The position numbers were made by a program, and so were the translations under genes. From Dysgonomonas sp. BGC7 (lineage in GTDB: Bacteria > Bacteroidota > Bacteroidia > Bacteroidales > Dysgonomonadaceae), in assembly GCF_001261735.1 (NCBI RefSeq), contig NZ_CVRP01000007.1, forward strand, positions 124,001-188,000: a DNA stretch of 64,000 nt, given 5' to 3'. The notes beneath the pieces are model-generated. The model was given only the letters and a program-made list of their open reading frames with translations. It did no database searches and had not been told where the DNA came from. Each line of letters opens with the position of its first letter. Position 1 is the first letter of the stretch. Shown here one piece after another: positions 15,741 to 23,780 of the stretch.

Positions 15741-16961
15741 ATGAATAAGTATCTCTTACTTTCTTTATGCGCATTTGTCTCTTTGTTTGTCGGTGCGAAA
15801 GATGATCCTAAATATTTGGCTGGAGCTGTACCTGAGATTGAAGGCAAAGTCGTTTTTTTTAAAACGGTTCCTGTAGATAATATAATCTCAGATGCAGATC
15901 TATTTAAAGTCGTAAACAAATGGGCAGATGAGAATTATAAGTCTGTTGAAGACTTGTCTAGTAGGGTGCTGTTAGCTGATATAGACAGTAAAAATATTGC
16001 ATGTCAGGGAGAAATGTATCTGGTTTTTAAAAAGAGTATGCTTGTTCTTGATAGAGCTAAAATGTCTTATCAACTGGTATTGAATATTGGTGGAAATAAG
16101 TGTGATGTTACTATTCGTAATATCCGATATCAATATCCAGACTCAAAAGAATCTCTTTCTGCCGAAGAAATGATAATAGATGATATTGCTATAAATAAGA
16201 AGAAAAATTCCTTAAATAAATATTACGATAAATTTAGAAGACAAACGATAGATAGTGTTCAAAGTGTATTTGAATCTCTTGACAGATATCTGAATGGAAC
16301 AAGATCTGTCGCTACGTCCGGTGCGGTGGCCGCAGTTACCGCTCAGCCTCAACCTGCAATTCAGCCAACGAGACCTCAGCCTGTAGAGGTGGCTCCGATT
16401 CCTGCTCCTGTAACAGAACAAGCTACTCCTTCTAATATTGGAGTGGAGGTGTCTACTTTATCTGGATATAAGCAAGTAAGTGCAGATAAGATTCCTGGTA
16501 ATTATATAAAGTTATTGAACGATTGGACTCTTATAACATCAGGTACAGCAGATCAAACGAATGTGATGACAGCATCGTGGGGAGGAATAGGTATGTTCTG
16601 GGAAAAACCTGTTGCTTTTTGCTTCTTGAATCCTACTCGTTACTCTGTGCAAACAATGGATAAAGGCGAGTATTATACAATATCTTTCTATACAGAGGCT
16701 TATAAAGATGCTGTAAAATATTGCGGTTCGGTAAGTGGTCGAAATACAGATAAAATAAAAGGATCGGGGCTTACACCTATCAAACTGCCTTCGGGAGCTA
16801 CTGCTTTCTCTGAGGCTTGGATGATCTTTGAATGTAAAAAGATGGTTGGTCAACAGTTATCTCCGGAAGGAGTGGTTGCAAAGCCTACATCAGGAGACTG
16901 GACTAAAAACGGATATCATAAAATGTATATCGGCGAGATTGTAAATGTTTGGATAAAATAA
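15741..16961 (+). CDS. Exported DUF4468-flavin reductase-like fusion protein
   Basis: 406 aa in three parts. A signal peptide covers about residues 1-19. A DUF4468-type domain follows at about 30-165, with KVVFFKTVPVDN and YQLVLNIGGNKCDVTIRNIR. After a Pro/Ala/Thr-rich linker (about 200-235) comes a flavin reductase-like split-barrel domain (about 243-406), with LITSGTADQTNVMTASWGG, AFCFLNPTRYS and YTISFYTEAYKD. The last domain binds FMN in its relatives, usually in the cytoplasm. An export signal therefore implies either a periplasmic FMN protein or loss of that function. The SDR gene starts 5 bases after the stop. Confidence 0.75.
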   Translation: MNKYLLLSLCAFVSLFVGAKDDPKYLAGAVPEIEGKVVFFKTVPVDNIISDADLFKVVNKWADENYKSVEDLSSRVLLADIDSKNIACQGEMYLVFKKSMLVLDRAKMSYQLVLNIGGNKCDVTIRNIRYQYPDSKESLSAEEMIIDDIAINKKKNSLNKYYDKFRRQTIDSVQSVFESLDRYLNGTRSVATSGAVAAVTAQPQPAIQPTRPQPVEVAPIPAPVTEQATPSNIGVEVSTLSGYKQVSADKIPGNYIKLLNDWTLITSGTADQTNVMTASWGGIGMFWEKPVAFCFLNPTRYSVQTMDKGEYYTISFYTEAYKDAVKYCGSVSGRNTDKIKGSGLTPIKLPSGATAFSEAWMIFECKKMVGQQLSPEGVVAKPTSGDWTKNGYHKMYIGEIVNVWIK

Positions 16962-16966
16962 AAATT

Positions 16967-17734
16967 ATGAAGAAAATAGCTTTAATCACAGGGGCAACTT
17001 CGGGTTTAGGTAAGGCTATTGCCTTACGTTTGGCAAAGGAAGGCTATGATGTGATTATAACAGGTCGCCGTCGGGAAAGGCTTGAAGAACTGGAAAAAGA
17101 AATCGAGGTAAAATATGAATCGAGAGTGTATTCATTGTGCTTCGATGTTCGGAAATATAATGAAGCAGAACAGGCAATTAGCAGTCTTCCTTCAGATTGG
17201 AAGACTATAGATATTCTTGTAAACAATGCCGGACTTGCAGTCGGATTATCGTCTATACACGAAGGCGAGGTTGACGACTGGGAGCGTATGATAGATACCA
17301 ATATCAAAGGTTTGTTGTACATGACGCGAATAGTATCCCCTATTATGGTCGAGCAGAAGTCGGGGCACATAGTCAATATAGGTTCTATTGCTGGCAAAGC
17401 CGTTTATCCTAATGGAGCTGTCTACTGTGCGACAAAATATGCTGTAAATGCTTTGCATCAGGGTATGCGTATGGATTTGCTTCCATACAATATTCGTGTT
17501 ACTCAGATTTGCCCGGGAGCTGTAGAAACCGAATTTTCATTAGTTCGGTTTAAGGGCAATCAGAATAGAGCCGATAAAGTATATGAAGGCTATGAGAACC
17601 TGAATGCAGATGATATAGCAGAAGCTGTATATTATGCTGTTTCGCAGCCAGCTCATGTAAATATTCAGGACATGCTTGTTATGCCTACAGCTCAGGCTAC
17701 AGGTAATATGTTCCATAAAGAAGAGAAGAAATAG
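16967..17734 (+). CDS. SDR family NAD(P)-dependent oxidoreductase (YdfG-like)
   Basis: 255 aa of classical short-chain dehydrogenase: TGATSGLGKAIA (nucleotide binding), VNNAGLAVG, a catalytic Ser near SIAGKAVYPNGAVY, and the YCATK catalytic Tyr/Lys. It looks like the YdfG/serine 3-dehydrogenase branch that oxidises 3-hydroxy acids, though the substrate cannot be fixed from sequence. An in-frame ATG six codons earlier overlaps the upstream gene; 16967 is preferred because it begins MKKIALITGA. It is coupled to the flavin-reductase fusion upstream. Confidence 0.85.
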   Translation: MKKIALITGATSGLGKAIALRLAKEGYDVIITGRRRERLEELEKEIEVKYESRVYSLCFDVRKYNEAEQAISSLPSDWKTIDILVNNAGLAVGLSSIHEGEVDDWERMIDTNIKGLLYMTRIVSPIMVEQKSGHIVNIGSIAGKAVYPNGAVYCATKYAVNALHQGMRMDLLPYNIRVTQICPGAVETEFSLVRFKGNQNRADKVYEGYENLNADDIAEAVYYAVSQPAHVNIQDMLVMPTAQATGNMFHKEEKK

Positions 17735-17758
17735 ACTTGTAAATATTTGAAGGATTGC

Positions 17759-17795
17759 AAAAGAGTACGCTTTTAACAAGATCGTGTACTCTTTT
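17759..17795 (+). terminator. Terminator after the SDR gene
   Basis: Ten-base arms AAAAGAGTAC/GTACTCTTTT with a 17-base loop and a long T-rich tail. It lies just before the trmD promoter. Confidence 0.7.
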
Positions 17796-17804
17796 TCTTT
17801 TTCT

Positions 17805-17812
17805 TATCTTTG
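17805..17812 (+). promoter_or_regulatory. -7 element of the trmD promoter
   Basis: TATCTTTG, an exact TAnnTTTG, 20 bases before the ATG at 17833. This near-leaderless arrangement rules out an upstream ATG at 17755. Confidence 0.6.
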
Positions 17813-17832
17813 TCCCTCCTAATATTGATATT

Positions 17833-18516
17833 ATGCGTATAGATATAATAAGTGTGCTTCCTGAGATGTTTACTGGTCTTGTCGACTGTTCTATTCTTAA
17901 AAGGGCACAGGATAAAAAACTTGTGGAGATCGCAATTCATAACTTGCGTGATTATACAACAAATAAGCATCGTAATGTAGATGATTATCCATTTGGAGGA
18001 GAAGCTGGAATGGTGCTTCAGATCGAACCTATAGATAATGCAATCTCGGCTTTGAAAGCTCAGCGAGACTATAATGAAATTATCTATACATCGCCTGACG
18101 GAGAGGTTTTCAATCAGAAGATAGCGAATGAAATGTCTTCTTATCAAAATATTATTATACTCTGCGGACACTATAAAGGTATTGACTATAGGGTACGGGA
18201 ACATTTGATTACTCGGGAAATATCTATTGGCGATTATGTTCTCACAGGAGGGGAGCTTGCTGCGGCCGTGATGTGTGATTCTATAGTTCGTCTTCTTCCG
18301 GGTGCTATAGGCGATGAGCAATCTGCCCTTTCCGATTCCTTTCAGGACAATTTGCTTGCTCCTCCGGTGTATACGCGTCCGGCAGAGTACAAAGGGTGGA
18401 AAGTGCCTGATATACTCCTGTCAGGTCATCAGGCCAAGATAGATGATTGGAAATTGCAACAAGCTATGGAACGTACCGAACGCCTTCGCTCGGATCTTTT
18501 AGAAAATAATAAATAA
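17833..18516 (+). CDS. trmD: tRNA (guanine-37-N1)-methyltransferase TrmD
   Basis: Methylates G37 next to the anticodon using S-adenosylmethionine, which keeps the reading frame. 227 aa from [13 protein letters not shown]. The SPOUT knot motifs are present: [15 protein letters not shown] (about residue 55), [16 protein letters not shown] (about 112) and [16 protein letters not shown] (about 133). The usual first motif GGGAGM reads GGEAGM here, a common variant. It is a single-gene unit with its own promoter and terminator, not in the rpsP-rimM-rplS operon seen in many bacteria. Confidence 0.97.
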   Translation: MRIDIISVLPEMFTGLVDCSILKRAQDKKLVEIAIHNLRDYTTNKHRNVDDYPFGGEAGMVLQIEPIDNAISALKAQRDYNEIIYTSPDGEVFNQKIANEMSSYQNIIILCGHYKGIDYRVREHLITREISIGDYVLTGGELAAAVMCDSIVRLLPGAIGDEQSALSDSFQDNLLAPPVYTRPAEYKGWKVPDILLSGHQAKIDDWKLQQAMERTERLRSDLLENNK

Positions 18517-18526
18517 TTGAATATAA

Positions 18527-18563
18527 AAAAGACCAGAAAAATTCACGGATTTTCTAGTCTTTT
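18527..18563. terminator. Hairpin between trmD and the anti-sigma gene
   Basis: Arms AAAAGACCAGAAAA and TTTTCTAGTCTTTT pair with a single mismatch over 14 positions. A-rich and T-rich flanks let it serve trmD and the convergent sigma/anti-sigma operon. Confidence 0.7.
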
Positions 18564-18585
18564 GTATTATTGCTGAACTTTCTTT

Positions 18586-19113
18586 TCAAAAACCTTTTGG
18601 CAAATATATGTCTATAGGTTCCTCATTCTTTTTTGCTGCTTCTAAAATCTCTATTTCCTTTTCATTAATGGAATGGCTTGAGTTTTCTTCCACCTTAAAT
18701 CGGGAAATAGATATTTTTGTAGACTTTACTGTTTTTGTATTTCGCTGAGCAATTGATGTTATATTCTCAATGTAATAATTATTAGGTATATATACATCAA
18801 TTATCGTTTGCACGCTAGATTCCTGAGCTTGCAAATTAGGTTTGTGATAATCAATAAATAAATATCCTCCGAAGGCGAATGCTAAAACAGCTATTATTGC
18901 AGCCACCCGCGCAAATCTACTAAAGCTGATCCGTTTCGTTTGTTTAGCTCTTATTCGGCTCTTTATACTGTTTATACGCTCTATATGATTGTCGTCAATA
19001 GAATCAAAGCCATCTATCGCTTCGTACAAAAACGGGTCTGTCATCGAATTTTTTTCTATTCGATTGGCGTTTTTTCCTTTTCTTTGCCCTTTTATGTACT
19101 CTAAAAACTTCAT
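18586..19113 (-). CDS. Putative single-pass anti-sigma factor
   Basis: 175 aa. The cytoplasmic N-terminus has FLEYIKGQRKGKNANRIEK and then TDPFLYEAIDGFDS, the pattern at the start of Bacteroidota anti-sigma/TonB-like proteins. A membrane helix covers about 67-86 (ARVAAIIAVLAFAFGGYLF). The periplasmic part holds two similar peptides: IDVYIPNNY (105-113) and the extreme C-terminus IDIYLPKGF (167-175). Its ATG overlaps the sigma gene's stop by 4 bases (ATGA), so the two are coupled. No zinc-binding anti-sigma motif is present. Anti-sigma function is inferred from topology and position. Confidence 0.65.
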   Translation of the reverse strand: MKFLEYIKGQRKGKNANRIEKNSMTDPFLYEAIDGFDSIDDNHIERINSIKSRIRAKQTKRISFSRFARVAAIIAVLAFAFGGYLFIDYHKPNLQAQESSVQTIIDVYIPNNYYIENITSIAQRNTKTVKSTKISISRFKVEENSSHSINEKEIEILEAAKKNEEPIDIYLPKGF

Positions 19114-19736
19114 TCTTCCAGATTTTTTTCAATACAGATTTTTAAATTTCTCTTTCCGTTTTGTATATAGCTTTTTACACTCTTCAGATGAAATCCTGTT
19201 TCATCCACAATATCCGCATAAGACTTATTCTCATAAAAGAATTTCTCTATAGCTACTTTTTGAGGCTCGGGAAGCTTTTCCATACATTTACTTAAGGCTT
19301 CCTCTTTGTCGTCATCTCTTTCCTCTCCAAATAGAGTAAATTCTGTGTCCGATTCCATAATCTGAGAATCGAAATTAACAATAATCTCTTTTTTGCTTTC
19401 TTTTAGGATATGGAAGCAATGATTCTTTACTACACTATATAGCCAGTTTTTGAATATCTTTATTTCGTAAGAGTGAATTTTCTGAGATAAATTTTCATAG
19501 ATGTCGATAACTGCATCTTGCGATTGCTCCGGATTCTGGAGATACTTGAGACAAAGCCCGTATATCAGAGGGATATAACGCTCATACAATTCTTGAAAAA
19601 AAACAATTTTACTTGTTTCTCTGAACTGAGATAAGAGTTCTTCATCCGAAAAAGTATCTGTTTTTTTATTTAAGCTGAAAAATCGCAAATTAGTGTCATT
19701 TTTATACAAATCTACAAGAATTTGATTAATATCCAA
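19110..19736 (-). CDS. ECF-type RNA polymerase sigma factor
   Basis: 208 aa. Sigma region 2 is around residues 40-110 (FQELYERYIPLIYGLCLKYL, then QDAVIDIYENLSQKI and FKNWLYSVVKNHCF). Region 4 is around 150-205 (LPEPQKVAIEKFFYENKSYA and a helix-turn-helix DIVDETGFHLKSVKSYIQNG). An N-terminal extension of about 30 residues precedes region 2. It is coupled to a membrane anti-sigma candidate, so it probably responds to an envelope signal. No TonB receptor or SusCD genes are adjacent. Confidence 0.88.
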   Translation of the reverse strand: MDINQILVDLYKNDTNLRFFSLNKKTDTFSDEELLSQFRETSKIVFFQELYERYIPLIYGLCLKYLQNPEQSQDAVIDIYENLSQKIHSYEIKIFKNWLYSVVKNHCFHILKESKKEIIVNFDSQIMESDTEFTLFGEERDDDKEEALSKCMEKLPEPQKVAIEKFFYENKSYADIVDETGFHLKSVKSYIQNGKRNLKICIEKNLEE

Positions 19737-19822
19737 ATAGGCAGAGATCTAATAAGTATATCAGAAAGTTATCTTTCTGTTAAATAATCTAATAAAGAAT
19801 TGTAGTGCTGGTTCATTTTGTG

Positions 19823-19830
19823 TACTTTTG
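19823..19830 (+). promoter_or_regulatory. -7 element of the wHTH gene promoter
   Basis: TACTTTTG, an exact TAnnTTTG, lies 46 bases before the ATG at 19877. Confidence 0.5.
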
Positions 19831-19876
19831 TTATTGAAAATAATAACGAAGTTTAATCTTTTAATAAGCACCCATT

Positions 19877-20074
19877 ATGAAAGAAAAAATTGGAACAAAC
19901 GCAGGTATTATTTGGACATACCTTGACGCAGATGGAAGTAAATCACTCAAAGAAATTAAAAAAGCGTGTAAATTGACTGAAAAAGATATGTATGCTGCTT
20001 TAGGATGGCTTGCCAGAGAAGGGAAAATTGCTTTTAATGAACTGAAAGACGATCTTCAGGTAGTTCTACTATAA
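19877..20074 (+). CDS. Winged helix-turn-helix protein (DUF2582-like)
   Basis: 65 aa. GTNAGIIWTYLDADGSKSLK and KACKLTEKDMYAALGWLARE are characteristic of small Bacteroidota wHTH proteins (DUF2582 family). The helix-turn-helix lies at about residues 22-50, with the wing in KIAFNELKDDLQVVLL. It is a single gene with its own promoter and terminator. The target is unknown. Confidence 0.8.
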   Translation: MKEKIGTNAGIIWTYLDADGSKSLKEIKKACKLTEKDMYAALGWLAREGKIAFNELKDDLQVVLL

Positions 20075-20097
20075 GAGTAGTGGCTGGAAGAAATAAG

Positions 20098-20130
20098 GAG
20101 GTATTTGTCATTCTGTGATAATACCTCTTT
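20098..20130 (+). terminator. Terminator after the wHTH gene
   Basis: Arms GAGGTATT/AATACCTC with a 14-base loop, followed by seven T residues. Confidence 0.7.
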
Positions 20131-20204
20131 TTTGCTTTATAGCCTTACTCTCTGTTTATGTGAATTTAGAAGGGGAATTATTTTGATAATCCGCTTCTAT
20201 TTTT

Positions 20205-20212
20205 TATTTTTG
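20205..20212 (+). promoter_or_regulatory. -7 element of the coiled-coil/zapA operon
   Basis: TATTTTTG, an exact TAnnTTTG, 21 bases before the ATG at 20233. Confidence 0.5.
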
Positions 20213-20232
20213 TCTAGCTTTTAGGCTAAATT

Positions 20233-20532
20233 ATGGCAGAAAATGATGAAAAACTTTTGGCTGAGTTCGAAATAAGAATGAGGCAGTTGATGTATCTCTG
20301 TGATGTGCTTAAGGTTGAAAATTCTCAATTGAAAGAAGAGCTTTCACAAAAGGTGCTGATAATAACAGGTTTGGAGTCGGAAGTCGGCGAGCTTAAAGCA
20401 AAATATGACAATCTGAAATTTGTAAAATCTTTTACATCGGATGGAGATGGAAAAGACTTACAGCACACGAAGAAAAGATTGGCTAAATTAGTGCGAGATA
20501 TAGATAGATGTATCGCCATGTTGAAATACTGA
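20233..20532 (+). CDS. Small coiled-coil protein encoded with ZapA
   Basis: 99 aa, mostly helical. Leucine-rich heptads run from about residue 5 to 62 (LKVENSQLKEELSQK, LESEVGELKAKYDNLK), followed by a basic helix ending DRCIAMLKY. There is no signal or membrane segment. It sits 13 bases before zapA and shares its promoter. A coiled-coil ZapA partner (as ZapB in E. coli or ZauP in Caulobacter) is the natural guess. Homology to those proteins is not visible to me; the idea rests on coiled-coil character and operon position. Confidence 0.65.
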   Translation: MAENDEKLLAEFEIRMRQLMYLCDVLKVENSQLKEELSQKVLIITGLESEVGELKAKYDNLKFVKSFTSDGDGKDLQHTKKRLAKLVRDIDRCIAMLKY

Positions 20533-20545
20533 TAAGTTAGATTTT

Positions 20546-20851
20546 ATGGACGATCATTTGGTAATTAATCTACGCATTGCAGACATGAGATACCCCCTTC
20601 GCATAAAAAGGAGCGATGAGGAGGTGTACAGAAAAGCTGCGGATGAAATAGATTATAAGTTAGTACAATATAGGAATTATTTTACAGGAAACGAATCTCA
20701 GTCATTAAAAAATACAGACTATATGGCCATGACTGCACTTCAGGCGGTGGCCGAGAAAGTAGAATGGCAATTGAGAACAAACTCGTTTGAGTCGAGGATA
20801 AAAGAACTTACGCAAGAGTTAGACGATTATCTGAAAAAGCAAGTAAAATAA
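20546..20851 (+). CDS. zapA: Cell division protein ZapA
   Basis: 101 aa. Binds FtsZ and cross-links filaments at the Z-ring. The N-terminal globular part reads LVINLRIADMRYPLRIKRSD with EEVYRKAADEIDYKL; the C-terminal half is an amphipathic coiled coil (LQAVAEKVEWQLRTNSFESR) ending in Lys-rich sequence. The length is typical. It follows the coiled-coil gene by 13 bases; a hairpin and then rny come next, a gene order I recall from many Bacteroidota. Confidence 0.85.
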   Translation: MDDHLVINLRIADMRYPLRIKRSDEEVYRKAADEIDYKLVQYRNYFTGNESQSLKNTDYMAMTALQAVAEKVEWQLRTNSFESRIKELTQELDDYLKKQVK

Positions 20852-20881
20852 AGGCTTATTTTAAACTGAGAAATATCTAAG

Positions 20882-20921
20882 GCACTAATTAAGTGTGGGC
20901 TATCCATGCTTAAATTAGTGC
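20882..20921 (+). terminator. Hairpin between zapA and rny
   Basis: Arms GCACTAATTAAGTGTGG and CCATGCTTAAATTAGTGC form a long stem with one bulge and one wobble/mismatch around a 5-base loop, followed by TTTTGATTTT. The simplest reading is the zapA terminator. Because 6S RNA neighbours zapA in other bacteria, a small RNA in the 116-base gap should also be considered, but I see no clear 6S central bubble. Confidence 0.55.
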
Positions 20922-20967
20922 TTTTGATTTTATATAGAAATGAACTTTTAATAACGAATATCAAATT

Positions 20968-22497
20968 ATGGATATATTATTTATTGTAATAGCTTTTGTA
21001 GTCGGTTGCTTGCTGACGTGGGGGGCATTGAATTTTATGTCAAATTCAAGGTTCAAACGTCAGGTGCGTGAAGCCGAACAAGAAGCAGAGGTAATTAAAA
21101 AGAATAAATTACTGGAAGTAAAAGAACAAGCGCTGCAGATGAAGTCTGAGTTCGAGAAACAGGTGAATAGCAGAAATTCAAAGCTTCAGTCTGCTGAGGC
21201 TAAGATCAAGCAACGTGAACTTGGTATTACTCAGAAGCAAGAAGAGCTTCAACGTAAGAAGGCTGAGATGGATACAATTAAGACTAATCTGGATAATCAG
21301 CTTGAAGTTGTTGAAAAGAAAAAGCAAGATCTGGATAAGCTGCATAAACAGGAAGTGGAAAGACTTGAGGCTCTTTCTGGCTTGTCTGCAGAAGAGGTGA
21401 AAGAAAAACTTGTAGAGGCGCTTAAAGATGAAGCTCAGTCTCATGCCCAATCCTATATAAATGATATAATGGAAGAGGCTAAGATGACAGCTAATAAAGA
21501 AGCTAAGAAGATTGTAGTGCAGTCCATACAGCGTGTTGCTACAGAAACGGCTATAGAAAATGCAATCACTGTGTTTCATATAGAATCGGATGAAATAAAA
21601 GGACGTATTATTGGTCGCGAAGGCCGTAATATTCGTGCATTGGAAGCTGCTACAGGGATTGAAATAGTAGTGGATGATACTCCAGAGGCGATTGTTCTGT
21701 CAGGGTTTGATCCGGTGAGAAGAGAGATTGCCCGTTTGGCTTTGCATCAGTTGGTGGCAGATGGTCGGATACACCCTGCTCGCATCGAAGAAGTTGTGGC
21801 AAAGGTGAAAAAACAGATTGAAGAAGAAATAATTGAAACTGGAAAACGTACTACTATCGACTTAGGTATACATGGTTTACACCCAGAGTTGATTCGCCTT
21901 GTAGGAAAAATGAAATACCGTTCGTCTTACGGACAAAACTTATTGCAACATGCTCGTGAAACAGCAAATCTCTGTGCGATAATGGCTGCCGAATTAGGCT
22001 TGAATGTAAAAAAAGCTAAGAGAGCAGGACTGTTGCACGATATAGGTAAGGTGCCTGACGATGAGCCGGAATTGCCACATGCTTTGCTAGGTATGAAGCT
22101 GGCTGAGAAATATAAAGAAAAGCCTGATGTCTGTAACGCCATCGGTGCTCACCATGATGAGGTAGAAATGGCAACTCTTCTTGCCCCTATAGTCCAGGTA
22201 TGTGATGCTATTTCAGGTGCACGTCCTGGTGCGCGTCGCGAAATTGTAGAAGCTTATATTAAGCGTTTGAATGATCTGGAACAATTGGCTCTTTCTTATC
22301 CGGGTGTATTGAAAACATATGCAATACAAGCCGGACGCGAACTGAGGGTGATTGTTGGGGCAGATAAGATTGATGATGTAGAGACTGAGAAATTATCAGC
22401 CGATATAGCTAAGAAAATACAGGATGAAATGACTTATCCCGGACAGGTTAAAATTACAGTTATCAGGGAAACAAGAGCAGTCAGTTATGCAAAATAA
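20968..22497 (+). CDS. rny: Ribonuclease Y
   Basis: A membrane-anchored endoribonuclease that starts mRNA decay. 509 aa. The N-terminal helix (about 1-22, [20 protein letters not shown]) is followed by a long charged coiled coil (about 30-190). A KH RNA-binding domain has [19 protein letters not shown] (about 211-229). The HD metal-dependent catalytic domain has [11 protein letters not shown] (about 354) and [11 protein letters not shown]. All catalytic residues are intact. A strong terminator follows. Confidence 0.97.
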   Translation: MDILFIVIAFVVGCLLTWGALNFMSNSRFKRQVREAEQEAEVIKKNKLLEVKEQALQMKSEFEKQVNSRNSKLQSAEAKIKQRELGITQKQEELQRKKAEMDTIKTNLDNQLEVVEKKKQDLDKLHKQEVERLEALSGLSAEEVKEKLVEALKDEAQSHAQSYINDIMEEAKMTANKEAKKIVVQSIQRVATETAIENAITVFHIESDEIKGRIIGREGRNIRALEAATGIEIVVDDTPEAIVLSGFDPVRREIARLALHQLVADGRIHPARIEEVVAKVKKQIEEEIIETGKRTTIDLGIHGLHPELIRLVGKMKYRSSYGQNLLQHARETANLCAIMAAELGLNVKKAKRAGLLHDIGKVPDDEPELPHALLGMKLAEKYKEKPDVCNAIGAHHDEVEMATLLAPIVQVCDAISGARPGARREIVEAYIKRLNDLEQLALSYPGVLKTYAIQAGRELRVIVGADKIDDVETEKLSADIAKKIQDEMTYPGQVKITVIRETRAVSYAK

Positions 22498-22517
22498 TAT
22501 TCTTGAAATATATAATT

Positions 22518-22553
22518 AAAAGTAAGCGGGGTTGTAATGCCTCGCTTACTTTT
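22518..22553 (+). terminator. Terminator after rny
   Basis: Arms AAAAGTAAGCGGGG and CCTCGCTTACTTTT (one G-T wobble) around a short loop, followed by further T residues. Confidence 0.85.
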
Positions 22554-22671
22554 TTGTATTAAATGGAACTCTTTTTCTAGAACGTTTATCTTAGGTATGT
22601 ATAGCTTGGCGGAGCCTATGTGGGCATAACCCAATAGATACTCTTTTATCTGAAAATAAAACAAACGGCTA

Positions 22672-22707
22672 TACTTTTGAGGATAAAAGTTATTTTAATT
22701 ACTTTTG
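22672..22707 (+). promoter_or_regulatory. Two tandem -7 elements before the dehydrogenase gene
   Basis: TACTTTTG occurs twice, at 22672-22679 and 22700-22707, each an exact TAnnTTTG. The second is 42 bases before the ATG at 22750. Either or both could start the transcript. The stretch 22554-22671 before them has no ORF and no hairpin I can name. Confidence 0.45.
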
Positions 22708-22749
22708 TAATTGAGTTATATGGTAAGTTAATTCTAAAAATTATTAGTT

Positions 22750-23757
22750 ATGGCATACAAAATAGCGGTTTTCGATGCAAAGCCATATGATATAGCTACC
22801 TTTAATAAGGTAAATGAAAAATATAATTTTGAGTTGGTCTTTCATAAAGAACATCTCGATAAGAATAATGTGCTTCTGGCAAGTGGTGCAGATGCAGTTT
22901 GTATTTTTGTAAATGCAAAGGTTGATTCTGAGGTTATAGATAAACTATACTCTTACGGTATTAAACTAATAGCACTTCGTTGTGCAGGGTTTAATAATGT
23001 TGATATTGCGGCAGCGGCAAAAAAAGGTGTTCGCGTTGTTCGCGTTCCGAACTACTCTCCACATGCTATTGCCGAACATACATTGGCTTTAATGCTTTGT
23101 CTTAACAGAAAAGTACATAGGGCTTTCCTTCGTACCCGTGATGGCAATTTTTCTCTTATTGGCTTCGAGGGGTTCGATATGTATGGAAAAACTATAGGAG
23201 TTATAGGTACCGGTAAAATCGGAAAAGTTGCTGTTGGTCTTTTCAAGGGACTGGGTATGAATGTTCTTACTTATGACTTATACCCTGATACAAAATGGGC
23301 TGAAGCTACTGGTGTGAAATATGTTTCTTTGAATGAATTATATGGACAATCGGATATCATTACTTTGCATTGCCCTCTTACTAAAGAAACTGAATATTTG
23401 ATAAGGGAAGAATCCATTGCTAAAATGAAAGAAGGAGTAATGATAATAAATACAGGGCGTGGTAAACTTATTCACACCAAGCATCTGATTGAAGGTCTAT
23501 TATCCCGAAAAGTAGGATATGCAGGATTGGATGTGTATGAAGAAGAAGGAGCTTATTTTTATGAAGATCACTCCGATGCTGTGATGACAGATGATGTTCT
23601 TGCCCGTCTGCTTTCATTTAATAATGTAATTGTTACTTCTCATCAGGCATTCTTTACACAAGAGGCAATGTCTAATATTGCCCATACCACAATGGATAAT
23701 ATTCAATCTTTTTTTGAAGGAAAAGAGCTTGAGAATGAAGTTGTGAATAAGCAGTAG
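22750..23757 (+). CDS. 2-hydroxyacid dehydrogenase, D-lactate dehydrogenase-like
   Basis: 335 aa NAD-dependent D-2-hydroxyacid dehydrogenase. The Rossmann motif is VIGTGKIGKVAVGLFKGLG (about 154). Catalytic Arg, Glu and His are in HCPLTKETEYLI/INTGRGKLI, LDVYEEEGAYFYEDHS and TSHQAFFTQEA. The YFYEDHS insertion is typical of the LdhA-like group, which reduces pyruvate to D-lactate in fermentation. Other 2-oxoacids cannot be excluded. It stands between its own tandem promoters and the amidase gene, which follows after 23 bases. Confidence 0.88.
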   Translation: MAYKIAVFDAKPYDIATFNKVNEKYNFELVFHKEHLDKNNVLLASGADAVCIFVNAKVDSEVIDKLYSYGIKLIALRCAGFNNVDIAAAAKKGVRVVRVPNYSPHAIAEHTLALMLCLNRKVHRAFLRTRDGNFSLIGFEGFDMYGKTIGVIGTGKIGKVAVGLFKGLGMNVLTYDLYPDTKWAEATGVKYVSLNELYGQSDIITLHCPLTKETEYLIREESIAKMKEGVMIINTGRGKLIHTKHLIEGLLSRKVGYAGLDVYEEEGAYFYEDHSDAVMTDDVLARLLSFNNVIVTSHQAFFTQEAMSNIAHTTMDNIQSFFEGKELENEVVNKQ

Positions 23758-23780
23758 GATATTCTCCGAGTTTTATTGAT

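Noticed and set aside
17773-18321. A 182-codon open frame on the minus strand opposite trmD
   Set aside because: It lies opposite a certain gene and its translation is rich in Ile, Ser, Arg and Cys with no domain; it is a shadow of trmD codon use.
22554-22671. tRNA- or 6S-like RNA between rny and the dehydrogenase gene
   Set aside because: GGCGGAGCC can form a tiny hairpin, but no cloverleaf and no long stem with a central bubble could be drawn; left as unexplained.
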